From NCBI RefSeq assembly GCF_902859745.1, contig NZ_CADIJW010000011.1, positions 62,001 through 126,000 of the forward strand: a stretch of 64,000 nt of DNA, read 5' to 3'. Below are positions 8,160-15,454 of this stretch, piece by piece. The DNA comes from Achromobacter dolens. GTDB taxonomy: Bacteria > Pseudomonadota > Gammaproteobacteria > Burkholderiales > Burkholderiaceae_B. The notes under the pieces are model-generated. The model saw nothing but the letters and a program-made list of their open reading frames with translations, made no database searches and was not told the DNA's origin. Within the stretch, counting starts at the first letter, position 1. Each line of letters opens with the position of its first letter. The position numbers and the translations under genes were made by a program.

Positions 8160-9242
8160 ATGGTGATGCGATATGACCGGGCGCCGCTCAAGGCGACCCG
8201 CACCGACGAGGGCTACCTGGTCGACACGCCCGTGCTGACGCGTACCGGCGTCTTCGAATACCGGGACGGCGCGGGCCGCGTGCGCCGGGAATACCGGCCG
8301 CCCGAGGAGGTGTTCAACGCCGACTCCCTGGCCAGCCTGCGGGGAAAGCCGATCACCGACGGCCATCCGGGCAAGGTCAACGCCCAGAACGTGCGCCAGC
8401 ACATGATCGGCACGGCCTTGTCCGCAGGGCGGCAGGACGGCCAGAACATGGTCGGCGACATCCAGATCTTCGATACCGGGCCCGTGGACGCCGGCAACAA
8501 GGAGTTGTCGCTGGGCTACGAGCTCGAGCTGGACGAAACCCCCGGGGTATCGCCGCAGGGCGAGCCGTACGACATCGTCCAGCGGCACATCCGATACAAC
8601 CACCTCGCCGTGGTGAAACGTGGGCGCGCAGGCAATGCGCGCTTGAACCTAGACGCGGCAGACGCCGTAACCAAAACCGATGAGGAACATGACATGAGCA
8701 CGGTCAAGATCCGACTCGACAACGGCCTGTCCTATGACGCCGCGCCCGAAGTCGAACAGGAGATCAACCGCCTGCGGGCCGACCTGAAAACGGCCACCAG
8801 CAAGGCGGACGCCGAGGCGGCCCGCGCCGATGCCGAGAAGGCGCGGGCGGACCAGGCGGAGCAGGGTATCGAGCAAGCCCGCCAGGACGCCAAGGGCGCG
8901 GCCCTGGCCCGCGTGAAGCTGGAGGCGGTGGCCACCGAGCACAAGGTGGCGTTCAAGGCCGACAGCACCGACCGCGCGCTGCGCGAGGGCGTCATCAAGG
9001 CGGTCCGTGGCGACTCGGCCGATCTGGCCGACAAGTCCGACGGCTACATCGAGGCGGCATTCGACCTGGCCGTAGGCGAGGCCAAGAGCCGGCAGGATGC
9101 CGTCGAGACGCAGCGCCGCGAGTTGGCCGGCGGCGCCCCGTCGGCGGCCCGGCAGCAGCGCTCGGATAGCGCGCCGCCGCCCAAATCGGCCAGCGCGGCC
9201 CGCTCGGCCTACCTGGCGAACCTGAAGAAAGGAGGCGAATAA
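8160..9242 (+). CDS. DUF2213 protein: likely prohead protease with scaffold domain
   Basis: 360 aa from ATG 8160 (AAGGA upstream). Residues 1-178 are the DUF2213 domain (KATRTDEGYLVDTPVLTRTG..., LRGKPITDGHP, KELSLGYELELDE, IRYNHLAVVKRGRAG), a fold related to prohead proteases. Residues 179-360 are a charged coiled coil rich in Ala, Asp and Lys, as in scaffolds. The fusion suggests protease and scaffold are made together, with a second in-frame start between them (listed separately). Confidence 0.8.
   Translation: MVMRYDRAPLKATRTDEGYLVDTPVLTRTGVFEYRDGAGRVRREYRPPEEVFNADSLASLRGKPITDGHPGKVNAQNVRQHMIGTALSAGRQDGQNMVGDIQIFDTGPVDAGNKELSLGYELELDETPGVSPQGEPYDIVQRHIRYNHLAVVKRGRAGNARLNLDAADAVTKTDEEHDMSTVKIRLDNGLSYDAAPEVEQEINRLRADLKTATSKADAEAARADAEKARADQAEQGIEQARQDAKGAALARVKLEAVATEHKVAFKADSTDRALREGVIKAVRGDSADLADKSDGYIEAAFDLAVGEAKSRQDAVETQRRELAGGAPSAARQQRSDSAPPPKSASAARSAYLANLKKGGE
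8694..9242 (+). CDS. Possible internal start giving a free scaffold protein
   Basis: ATG 8694 is in frame with the DUF2213 gene, preceded by GAGGAACATGAC, exactly at the protease-scaffold domain border. Initiation here would give a 182-aa coiled-coil scaffold alone (MSTVKIRLDNG...), as in lambda Nu3 within C. This is an inference from a good ribosome site and domain layout. Confidence 0.4.
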   Translation: MSTVKIRLDNGLSYDAAPEVEQEINRLRADLKTATSKADAEAARADAEKARADQAEQGIEQARQDAKGAALARVKLEAVATEHKVAFKADSTDRALREGVIKAVRGDSADLADKSDGYIEAAFDLAVGEAKSRQDAVETQRRELAGGAPSAARQQRSDSAPPPKSASAARSAYLANLKKGGE

Positions 9243-9694
9243 TGCCCGCCATCTACGATGACCGCATGGAGCTGGCCTACGCCGGCATGAAGGCCGACCT
9301 GGGCTATGACGATATCGAGACCTACGCGGCCGCGGGCGATATTGCCCCGGGCGTGATCGTGGGCGACACCACCGACGACCGCATCGTCGCCGGCCCGGGC
9401 TCTCGCATCCGCGGCCTGGCGCTGCACACCCACACCATCCCCCGCGATGGCGGCTACCGCGAGTTTGACGCCGTGAGCGTGCTGCGCGTTCGCCGCGGTT
9501 GGGCAAAGGTATCGGCCGGCGGCGCCGTGACCAAGGACGGCCCGGTCCGCTGCGCGGCTGACGGCACCGTATCGGACAGCGGCGCCATTGGTGTGCCTAA
9601 CGCCGTCTTCCGTTCGGGAGCCGTGGAGGTGTCCGGCGGCAAGATCGCCCTGATCGAACTGCTGGCGCCCTTTGCCGCCTCGGCGACGCCCTGA
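9242..9694 (+). CDS. Capsid cement protein (gp24-like)
   Basis: A 150-aa, all-beta protein whose ATG shares a base with the previous stop (TAATG). It begins MPAIYDDRMELAYAGM and has the IAPGVIVGD, SRIRGLALHTHTI and VEVSGGKIALIELL pattern of structural cement proteins found just before DUF2184 capsids. It decorates and stabilises the expanded capsid. An intrinsic terminator follows 31 nt downstream. Confidence 0.75.
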   Translation: MPAIYDDRMELAYAGMKADLGYDDIETYAAAGDIAPGVIVGDTTDDRIVAGPGSRIRGLALHTHTIPRDGGYREFDAVSVLRVRRGWAKVSAGGAVTKDGPVRCAADGTVSDSGAIGVPNAVFRSGAVEVSGGKIALIELLAPFAASATP

Positions 9695-9725
9695 TCCAGC
9701 CGCCATCATCCGCAATCACCCCCAA

Positions 9726-9747
9726 GGCCCCGCGTAGGGGCCTTTTT
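9726..9747 (+). terminator. Intrinsic terminator before capsid gene
   Basis: GGCCCC (9726-9731), loop GCGTA, GGGGCC (9737-9742), then TTTTT. It lies in the late operon between cement and capsid genes and probably adjusts relative expression. Confidence 0.7.
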
Positions 9748-9761
9748 CATTGGGAATCAGC

Positions 9762-10721
9762 ATGGAAAAACACGAGCATTACGACGAGGCCGACCTGCCG
9801 GCCGTCAAAAAGATCGTCGTGGCGCTGGCCGGCATGCGCGAGGACGAAGGTCTCTACAGCGCCCGCCAGTTGGACTACGTCAAGACGCGCACCTACGACA
9901 AGAAGCTGCCGCCCATGGTGGGCCTGACGCTGGTGCCGATCTCCACCGAAGTGCCCGAGTGGGCCGAGACCTTCACGTACTTCATGTACGACGAGGTCGG
10001 CATGGCCAAGATTGTCGCCAACTACGCCGACGACCTGCCGCGCGCGGACGTGAAAGGCGAAGAGAAGGTCGCCCAGATCAAGAACATCGGCGACTCCTAC
10101 GGCTACAGCGTGATGGAGCTGCGGGCGGCCGCCGCCAATCGCAGCGACCTGCCCACCCGCAAGTCGATGGCGGCGCGCAAGGCGATCGAGATCAAGCTGA
10201 ACCAGATGGCGCTGATCGGCGATCGCAAGTTCGGCCTGTACGGCCTGGTGAACCACCCGAACGTGCCGCTGGTGGTGGGGCTGCACGGTGACTGGCTGAA
10301 TCCGGCCACGACCCCCGACCAGATCCTGGCCGACCTGGACATGATCTACGACGCGGTGACCAACCAGTCCAAGGATGTGCACACGCCCACCCGCATCGTT
10401 ATGCCGACCGAACAGCGCAGCCGTATCTTTTCGCGCCGCGTCCCGGATTCCAACGGCAAGACCGTGGGTCAGTTCTTCCTGGACAAGCATCCCGACCTGC
10501 AGATCATCGGCGCCGCCGAGTTCAAGGGGGCGGGTGCCAACGGTAAGGATCTGATCCTGGCCTACGAGTACAGCGAGGAAAACCTCGCCATGGAGCTGCC
10601 GATGCCGTTCAACCAGTTGGCGGCGCAGGCCCGGGGCCTTGAACTCGTCGTGCCGTGCCTGGCGCGGGCCGGCGGCGTGGTCGTGTATTACCCGCTGTCG
10701 ATGGCGAAGGGAGATATCTGA
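9762..10721 (+). CDS. Major capsid protein (DUF2184, HK97 fold)
   Basis: 319 aa from ATG 9762, with GGGAA just upstream; the in-frame TTG at 9750 falls too close to the terminator to be the start. The sequence matches DUF2184 capsids: an N-terminal arm, the SARQLDYVKTRTYD segment, IKNIGDSYGYS, KAIEIKLNQMALIGD and the C-terminal LVVPCLARAGGVVVYYPLSM. It assembles the icosahedral shell. No long delta-domain is visible, consistent with a separate scaffold upstream. Confidence 0.88.
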   Translation: MEKHEHYDEADLPAVKKIVVALAGMREDEGLYSARQLDYVKTRTYDKKLPPMVGLTLVPISTEVPEWAETFTYFMYDEVGMAKIVANYADDLPRADVKGEEKVAQIKNIGDSYGYSVMELRAAAANRSDLPTRKSMAARKAIEIKLNQMALIGDRKFGLYGLVNHPNVPLVVGLHGDWLNPATTPDQILADLDMIYDAVTNQSKDVHTPTRIVMPTEQRSRIFSRRVPDSNGKTVGQFFLDKHPDLQIIGAAEFKGAGANGKDLILAYEYSEENLAMELPMPFNQLAAQARGLELVVPCLARAGGVVVYYPLSMAKGDI

Positions 10722-11107
10722 TGCTGTATTGCGAAAACCGAACTAAGGCGGTCATCAACATCGGTGGCCATACCGTGATCGCGCCGACGCGCGCCGCGTG
10801 GGTCAACCCCGAGGACCGTGGCGTGCAGGACCTGATCGACCGCGAGCTGCTGGTCGAGACGGACCCGCCTGGCGAGGACGCGGTTGTGCCGCCGGGCCGC
10901 GGTGACAAGCCGACCCCCGCGGTGAAAGCGGACAAGGAGCCGTCCACGGTCAAGGAGCTGAAAGCCTGGCTTGATGAGCAGGGCGCCCAGTACTCGCCAT
11001 CGGCCTCCAAGCCTGAGCTGCAGGGCCTGTATGAGGCCTTGAAGGCTGCCGCTCCGGGCGAAGGCGGCGGGGATACGCCGGCCGGCGGCGGCTCGCAGGA
11101 GTCGTAA
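10721..11107 (+). CDS. Head protein with C-terminal HeH/LEM-like motif
   Basis: 128 aa, with GGGAG before ATG 10721. The N-terminus (residues 1-45, VINIGGHTVIAP...) is a small beta domain. A Pro/Asp-rich linker leads to a C-terminal helix-extension-helix motif around STVKELKAWLDEQG and SKPELQGLYEAL, typical of HeH/LEM domains seen in phage head proteins. It is probably a minor head or completion component next to the capsid gene. Confidence 0.6.
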   Translation: MLYCENRTKAVINIGGHTVIAPTRAAWVNPEDRGVQDLIDRELLVETDPPGEDAVVPPGRGDKPTPAVKADKEPSTVKELKAWLDEQGAQYSPSASKPELQGLYEALKAAAPGEGGGDTPAGGGSQES

Positions 11108-11109
11108 GC

Positions 11110-11484
11110 ATGGCGGCCACCATCGACGATCTGGATTTCCTGGCGCCGGCGGTGGCCAGCTTGCCGGCGCCGGACAAGGAGCGGGCGCTGGCCATGGCCG
11201 CTGACTACCGGCCGGCATGCCTGCCCCCCAAGTTGCAGGATGAGGCGCAGCTTTGGTACGCCGCCTGGCTGTTGTACGGCATCAAGGCACAGCGCGCAGC
11301 GGACGCCGACGGCGTGGTGGCCAGGCCTGGCCTGGTCAGCGAGAAGGAAGGTGACCTGCAGCGCGTCTATGGCCGAGCGGCCGGTGCGGAGGACCCGGCG
11401 GGTTTCTACGACCGGTACCAACGGCTGGCGCGCATCTGCAAGGTGGGCGCGGCCACCATAAGGAGCATTCCCCTTGGCGGTTAA
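11110..11484 (+). CDS. Head-tail connector (DUF4054)
   Basis: A 124-aa mainly helical protein (DDLDFLAPAVASLP, DEAQLWYAAWLLYG, AGFYDRYQRLARICK). Size, helical content and position after the capsid fit DUF4054 adaptor proteins that extend the portal channel. It overlaps the next gene by 11 nt. Confidence 0.7.
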   Translation: MAATIDDLDFLAPAVASLPAPDKERALAMAADYRPACLPPKLQDEAQLWYAAWLLYGIKAQRAADADGVVARPGLVSEKEGDLQRVYGRAAGAEDPAGFYDRYQRLARICKVGAATIRSIPLGG

Positions 11485-11926
11485 GGCGATCGACAAGGGG
11501 CTGGAGGCGCACGCGCGTCTTGCCAAGGCCATCAACGGGCGCGGCGTCGAGTTTGGCATCCAGCGGGATGCCGGCAGCGACCCCAAAACGGGGATCGAGC
11601 TGATCGACATCGCGATCTGGAACGAGTTGGGCACCGAGCGCATCCCCGCGCGGCCAGCCATCCGCGACTTTGCCGAGAAGAATGGCGAAGTGCTGGGCAT
11701 GGCCATGGAGCGCATGGCGGGCGCCGTCCAAGACGGCAGACTGACCGTGGAGCAGGCCCTGGATCAGTTGGGTACGTTCGCTGAAAAGCACCAGAAGGCG
11801 CACATCCAGCATTCCAAGGAATGGGCCAAGCCCAACGCGAAATCGACGGTCGCCAGGAAGGGGAGCGATGTGCCCCTGATCGACCACGGGCTGCTGGTGA
11901 ACGCTGTCCGATACCAGAAGGTGTAG
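11474..11926 (+). CDS. Tail completion / neck protein (HK97 gp10-like)
   Basis: 150 aa from a TTG start at 11474 with AGGAG 8 nt upstream. The pattern IDIAIWNELGTERIPARPAIRDF (about 38-62), in which an asparagine-glutamate-glycine turn precedes a Pro-Arg-Pro strand, is common in gp10-like neck proteins. The C-terminus, DHGLLVNAVRYQKV, is also typical of the family. It helps join head and tail. Confidence 0.7.
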   Translation: MAVKAIDKGLEAHARLAKAINGRGVEFGIQRDAGSDPKTGIELIDIAIWNELGTERIPARPAIRDFAEKNGEVLGMAMERMAGAVQDGRLTVEQALDQLGTFAEKHQKAHIQHSKEWAKPNAKSTVARKGSDVPLIDHGLLVNAVRYQKV

Positions 11927-11930
11927 TGGC

Positions 11931-12344
11931 ATGAGTTTCCGAAAGCCACATGTCATCCGTGGCCAGTTGCCCGGCCGCCGGGAGCGCGGGCGCTGGATCG
12001 AGGGCGAGCCCATTCCCGATAGAACTATTTCCGCCTCGGTGCAGCCGGCCAAGGTGGGTGACTACGAGCAATTGCAGGCAACCCCCGAAGGGCGCCGCAT
12101 ACGGGCGGCCGTCCGGATCTACACCTGCGAGCTGTTGAGCGTGGCCGGCCAGGACTGGACCGGCGGCGATCGGCTGGTCTGGGGCGCGGGGCCGCTAGCG
12201 GGTGAATACCTGCTGGTGGGCGTGGCGCCTTGGCAGTCGGGCGTCATTCCCCATTACCGCTACCTGGCTGTGCTGTTGGCCGACCAGGAACAACAGAATT
12301 CCCAGCACACCCCGGCCACCTGGACCGGGCGCGGACGGGGCTAA
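11931..12344 (+). CDS. Head-tail joining region protein, 137 aa
   Basis: The protein has an N-terminal Arg/Gly-rich segment, then a beta-rich core (RTISASVQPAKVGDYEQLQ, GDRLVW, EYLLVGVAPW) that resembles small head-closure or tail-terminator folds. Position between the gp10-like and gp12-like neck genes supports a connector role. I cannot name the family with confidence. A 127-nt gap (12345-12471) to the next gene contains nothing I can support. Confidence 0.55.
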   Translation: MSFRKPHVIRGQLPGRRERGRWIEGEPIPDRTISASVQPAKVGDYEQLQATPEGRRIRAAVRIYTCELLSVAGQDWTGGDRLVWGAGPLAGEYLLVGVAPWQSGVIPHYRYLAVLLADQEQQNSQHTPATWTGRGRG

Positions 12345-12471
12345 GCGTCCGCAGGGTCTCTCCCTGGGTCCGGCCAGGCAATCCAGGTCACCGGAGAGGG
12401 CGGCGCCGAGTCGCAGACCGTGCAAGCACGGGCGCGATAGTCCCATCGGCGCATACATCCGCAGGACAACC

Positions 12472-12930
12472 ATGACACCGGAAGACGCGATTTTCGAACT
12501 GATCGAGGCGGCGGCCGCCGGCATCCCCGTGATCTTTGCCAACGAGAACGGCACACGGCCGGCGCCGCCGTACATCGCCATGGCGGTGCGCTGGGCGCAG
12601 GCCAGCCGGGCGGAGCTGAGCGAGGTGGATGAGGACGGCAACGCGCTGATATCTCAACACAACGACGCCACGGTGGAGCTGCAAGGGTTCGGCGCCGGCG
12701 CCTATGACGGCCTGGACACGCTTCAGCTACGCCTGCAGCACCCCGAATTCGAGGAGCGCGCCGAAGCCCTTGGCCTGGCGGTCTTTGATCGAGGCCGCCT
12801 GCAGAACATTCCCGTCTTGCAAGAGGGTGCGCGGTATGAGCAGCGCGGCCTCCTGGAGCTGGGCGTGCGCTATGTCGTTGCAAGCCTGGCGGCCGTGCCT
12901 GTTATCGAATCGGTCGCGCCCGCCGCGTAA
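12472..12930 (+). CDS. Phage neck terminator protein (gp12-like)
   Basis: 152 aa from ATG 12472. The pattern IPVIFANENGTRPAPPYIAMAV (in part) followed by a beta core and ALGLAVFDRGRLQNIPVL, ending with LGVRYVVASLAAVPVIE, matches LIC_12616-type neck terminators of contractile-tail phages. It caps the tail before the head joins. A terminator follows at 12961. Confidence 0.7.
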   Translation: MTPEDAIFELIEAAAAGIPVIFANENGTRPAPPYIAMAVRWAQASRAELSEVDEDGNALISQHNDATVELQGFGAGAYDGLDTLQLRLQHPEFEERAEALGLAVFDRGRLQNIPVLQEGARYEQRGLLELGVRYVVASLAAVPVIESVAPAA

Positions 12931-12960
12931 GCGCGCGGCCGTTCCCCCCTTTGCCACCTG

Positions 12961-12983
12961 GCCGCCTTGCTGGCGGCTTTTTT
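12961..12983 (+). terminator. Intrinsic terminator before sheath gene
   Basis: GCCGCC-TTGCT-GGCGGC followed by six T. It separates head/neck genes from tail genes. Confidence 0.75.
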
Positions 12984-12996
12984 ACTGGAGCCACGC

Positions 12997-14355
12997 ATGG
13001 CAAACCTTGAACGGATCGTCAATGTGGCGATCTCCCTGAACACCACGGCGATCAAGCAGCAGAATTTCTCGGACATCCTGGTGCTGGGCGCGCACGCGCT
13101 GGCGGTCGGCCGGATTCTGGTCGTCTCGGAGGCGGCCGAGCTGCTGGAACTGGGCCTGAGCCAGGCCGACCCGCTGTACATCGCCGTGCGCGACGCTTTC
13201 AAGCAGATCCCGACCGTGCCGCGAGTCTTCGTCGGCCGGCGCCACGTCGAGACCTCGCATGTCGCGGTTACGCGTGCAAGCGCCAGCGATTATGTGATCA
13301 GGCTGTCCTGGCCAGTTTCGAGCGGCACCTTGCCGCTGGTGGCGTGCCGATTCACGGGGCGGGCCGATAGCACGCCGGCGGACATAGCCGCCGGCCTGGT
13401 CCAGGCCATCGTCGACAGTGGCGCCCCGGTGTCGCCGACCTCGGTGGGCTCGGATATCTACATCACCGCCAAGCAAGCCGGCCTTGCCGTGGCGGTCTCG
13501 GTTAAAGGCGATTTGTTCTTGAATGTTGCCCGCAGCCAGGAAACGCCTACGGTTGCGCTGACGGCATGCAGCAAGGAGAACGCCGATTGGTATGGCGTTG
13601 CCCTGGCCAGCCGCTATGAGGAGGATATCCTCGACGCGGCTGAATGGGTCGAATCGAACGGACGGCTGTTTGGCGTTTCCAGCGCCCAGGCCGGCATCCT
13701 CGACGCGGCCGCCACCGACGATCTGGCCTCGAAATGCCAGCAGAAGCAGTATTTCCGCACGCACGTCTGGTTTCACGGTAAGGCTGACAGCGAGGCGCTG
13801 GATGCGGCGGTGGCGGCCAACCGCTTCACGTTCTACCCGGGCGGGGAAACCTGGGCCAACGCGCGCCTGGCCGGCATCACCTACGACGGGCTGGCCGAGG
13901 GCCAGGCGCTGGCGGCGCACGCCAAGAACGCCAACACCTTCGAGCAGATGCGCAGCTTCGCCGTGACCCAGAACGGCAAGGTGGCCGCGGGCGAGTGGAT
14001 CGACGTCATCCGCGGCCGCGACTGGTTGGCCGAGCAGGTCAAGATCGAGGTGGCCACCCAGCTCGTCAACGCACCCGGCAAGGTGCCGTTCACCGACGAC
14101 GGTATCCAGGTTCTGGTGGCCGGCGTGCGCAAGGCCCTGATGCTGGCCCAGGCCCGCGGCCTGGTGGCGCCCGACGAGGTCGACGCCGCCGGCAAGATCA
14201 TCCCGGGCTTTGTGATCTCGGCGCCGCTGTCGATGAACATTCCCACCAATGACAAGGCCAATCGCGTCCTGCGCGACCTCAAGTTCAGCGCTCGACTGGC
14301 CGGCGCCATCCATGTCGGCGACATCAAGGGCAACCTGACCTATCAACAAATCTAA
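12997..14355 (+). CDS. Contractile tail sheath protein (DUF3383)
   Basis: 452 aa from ATG 12997 with GGAG upstream. N-terminus NLERIVNVAISLNTTAIKQQ, middle EVWYG-like patterns (ENADWYGVALASR), the FRTHVWFHG and TWANARLAGITYDG segments, and C-terminal LRDLKFSARLAGAIHVGDIKG are characteristic of DUF3383 sheaths. This proves a myovirus-type tail. Sheath subunits surround the tube and contract during infection. Confidence 0.88.
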   Translation: MANLERIVNVAISLNTTAIKQQNFSDILVLGAHALAVGRILVVSEAAELLELGLSQADPLYIAVRDAFKQIPTVPRVFVGRRHVETSHVAVTRASASDYVIRLSWPVSSGTLPLVACRFTGRADSTPADIAAGLVQAIVDSGAPVSPTSVGSDIYITAKQAGLAVAVSVKGDLFLNVARSQETPTVALTACSKENADWYGVALASRYEEDILDAAEWVESNGRLFGVSSAQAGILDAAATDDLASKCQQKQYFRTHVWFHGKADSEALDAAVAANRFTFYPGGETWANARLAGITYDGLAEGQALAAHAKNANTFEQMRSFAVTQNGKVAAGEWIDVIRGRDWLAEQVKIEVATQLVNAPGKVPFTDDGIQVLVAGVRKALMLAQARGLVAPDEVDAAGKIIPGFVISAPLSMNIPTNDKANRVLRDLKFSARLAGAIHVGDIKGNLTYQQI

Positions 14356-14370
14356 GCGGAGCACCTGAGT

Positions 14371-14799
14371 ATGTCCGTAAAAAGCTATGCCCCGAGCCGG
14401 GTGAAGATCGTGATGGGCGCGATCGCGCTCAGCGGCCTGGCCGAAGACACCTTTGTCACCGTGGCCGAGATCGGCGAGGGAATCACCTCGGTTTCGGGCG
14501 TCGATGGCGAGGTGGCCCGCGCCATGTCGCGCGACACACGCCTGCGCATCACCGTGACGCTGTTGCAAACCAGCGCCAGCAACGCGCATCTGTCGGCCTT
14601 GCACCAGGCGGACAAGGCCACCGACGGCGACGGCGCCGTGCCTGTGGCCGTGACCGACCTGCGGGGCAAGTCGCTGCACGCCTCGGATTCCGCCTGGATC
14701 GTCAAAAGCCCCGAAGCCGGTTACGGCGCCAAGGTCGGCACCCGTGAATGGGTGATCGAAACGGGTCCTTCTATCAACGTCATCGGAGGCAATAGCTGA
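14371..14799 (+). CDS. Tail tube protein (DUF3277)
   Basis: A 142-aa beta-rich protein directly after the sheath, as expected for a tube. It has YAPSRVKIVMGAIALSG-like strands, the DGEVARAMSRDTRLRITVTL segment and a C-terminal GAKVGTREWVIETG. DUF3277 proteins stack into the inner tube. The stop shares bases with the next start (TGATG). Confidence 0.8.
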   Translation: MSVKSYAPSRVKIVMGAIALSGLAEDTFVTVAEIGEGITSVSGVDGEVARAMSRDTRLRITVTLLQTSASNAHLSALHQADKATDGDGAVPVAVTDLRGKSLHASDSAWIVKSPEAGYGAKVGTREWVIETGPSINVIGGNS

Positions 14800-15308
14800 T
14801 GAGTCGCACGCTATCGGTTCCCATTGGAGCCACCACCTTCCATATTCTCAAGTTCGACGCATCCACCCAGCTCAAGCTGTTGGGCGATTTGCAGAAGGAG
14901 GTCCTGCCGGCTGCTGGCTCGCTGTTTGGTGCCGTCGTGGGTGGCCAGTCAAGCGACGGCTCCGCGGGTGCTGGCGGGGCCACACTGCGAGACGAGCAGG
15001 CCGTCATGCAAGCCCTGCGACACCTGTCCGGCCGCCTGGGCGGCGACGAGCTGCAGAAGTGGTTTGGGCTGCTGGTCGGCCCGGACAACGTCAGCTTCGA
15101 GCTTGAGGGCCGCGAGCCGCAAAAGCTCACCGATGCCCATCGCGGGCTGGCGTTCCAGGACTTCTCCGAAATCCTGGAGCTCATGTACCACGTCCTGATG
15201 CACAACTTCGCCGGCCCTTTGGCGCGTTGGGCCAGCCGCTTTGGTCTGGCCCGCGGGAAGCTGGGGAATCTGTCGGCGTCTTCCGCCCCGACTTTGAGCG
15301 AGAGCTGA
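14799..15308 (+). CDS. Tail assembly chaperone, upstream frame (G-like)
   Basis: 169 aa between tube and tape measure, the classic place for a tail chaperone. The N-terminal beta region and helices (LMYHVLMHNFAGPLARWASRFG) fit phage TAC proteins. Its end overlaps a second frame in the -1 register without a good start, so a minority product is probably made by -1 slippage. It binds and protects the tape measure until the tube assembles. Confidence 0.7.
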   Translation: MSRTLSVPIGATTFHILKFDASTQLKLLGDLQKEVLPAAGSLFGAVVGGQSSDGSAGAGGATLRDEQAVMQALRHLSGRLGGDELQKWFGLLVGPDNVSFELEGREPQKLTDAHRGLAFQDFSEILELMYHVLMHNFAGPLARWASRFGLARGKLGNLSASSAPTLSES

Positions 15309-15454
15309 TCATCTGGCGGCCGATCCTGGCCGGCCATGTCAGCCTCGACGCGGTGCGCCAGGGGCATGTGGACCTGCTGGACATCCTGAAGCTGAACGCC
15401 CTGATGGACGCGCAGGAAGCCCAGCAGGCCCACGCCAATAGGAAAGACCGATGA
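15227..15454 (+). CDS. Tail chaperone extension (T-like), probable -1 frameshift product
   Basis: The -1 frame relative to the chaperone stays open from about 15227 to 15454 and encodes GVFRPDFERELIIWRPILAG followed by helices ending AQQAHANRKDR. There is no convincing independent ribosome site; the listed 5' limit is only the open-frame limit. Layout matches lambda G/GT and P2 E/E'. The slip site is uncertain: G-GGG-AAT near 15269 is a candidate but not canonical. Confidence 0.6.
   Translation: MGQPLWSGPREAGESVGVFRPDFERELIIWRPILAGHVSLDAVRQGHVDLLDILKLNALMDAQEAQQAHANRKDR

Noticed and set aside
12982-14679. Long reverse-strand open frame of 565 codons
   Set aside because: It mirrors the sheath and tube genes, which have clear family matches and ribosome sites; high GC makes opposite frames open.
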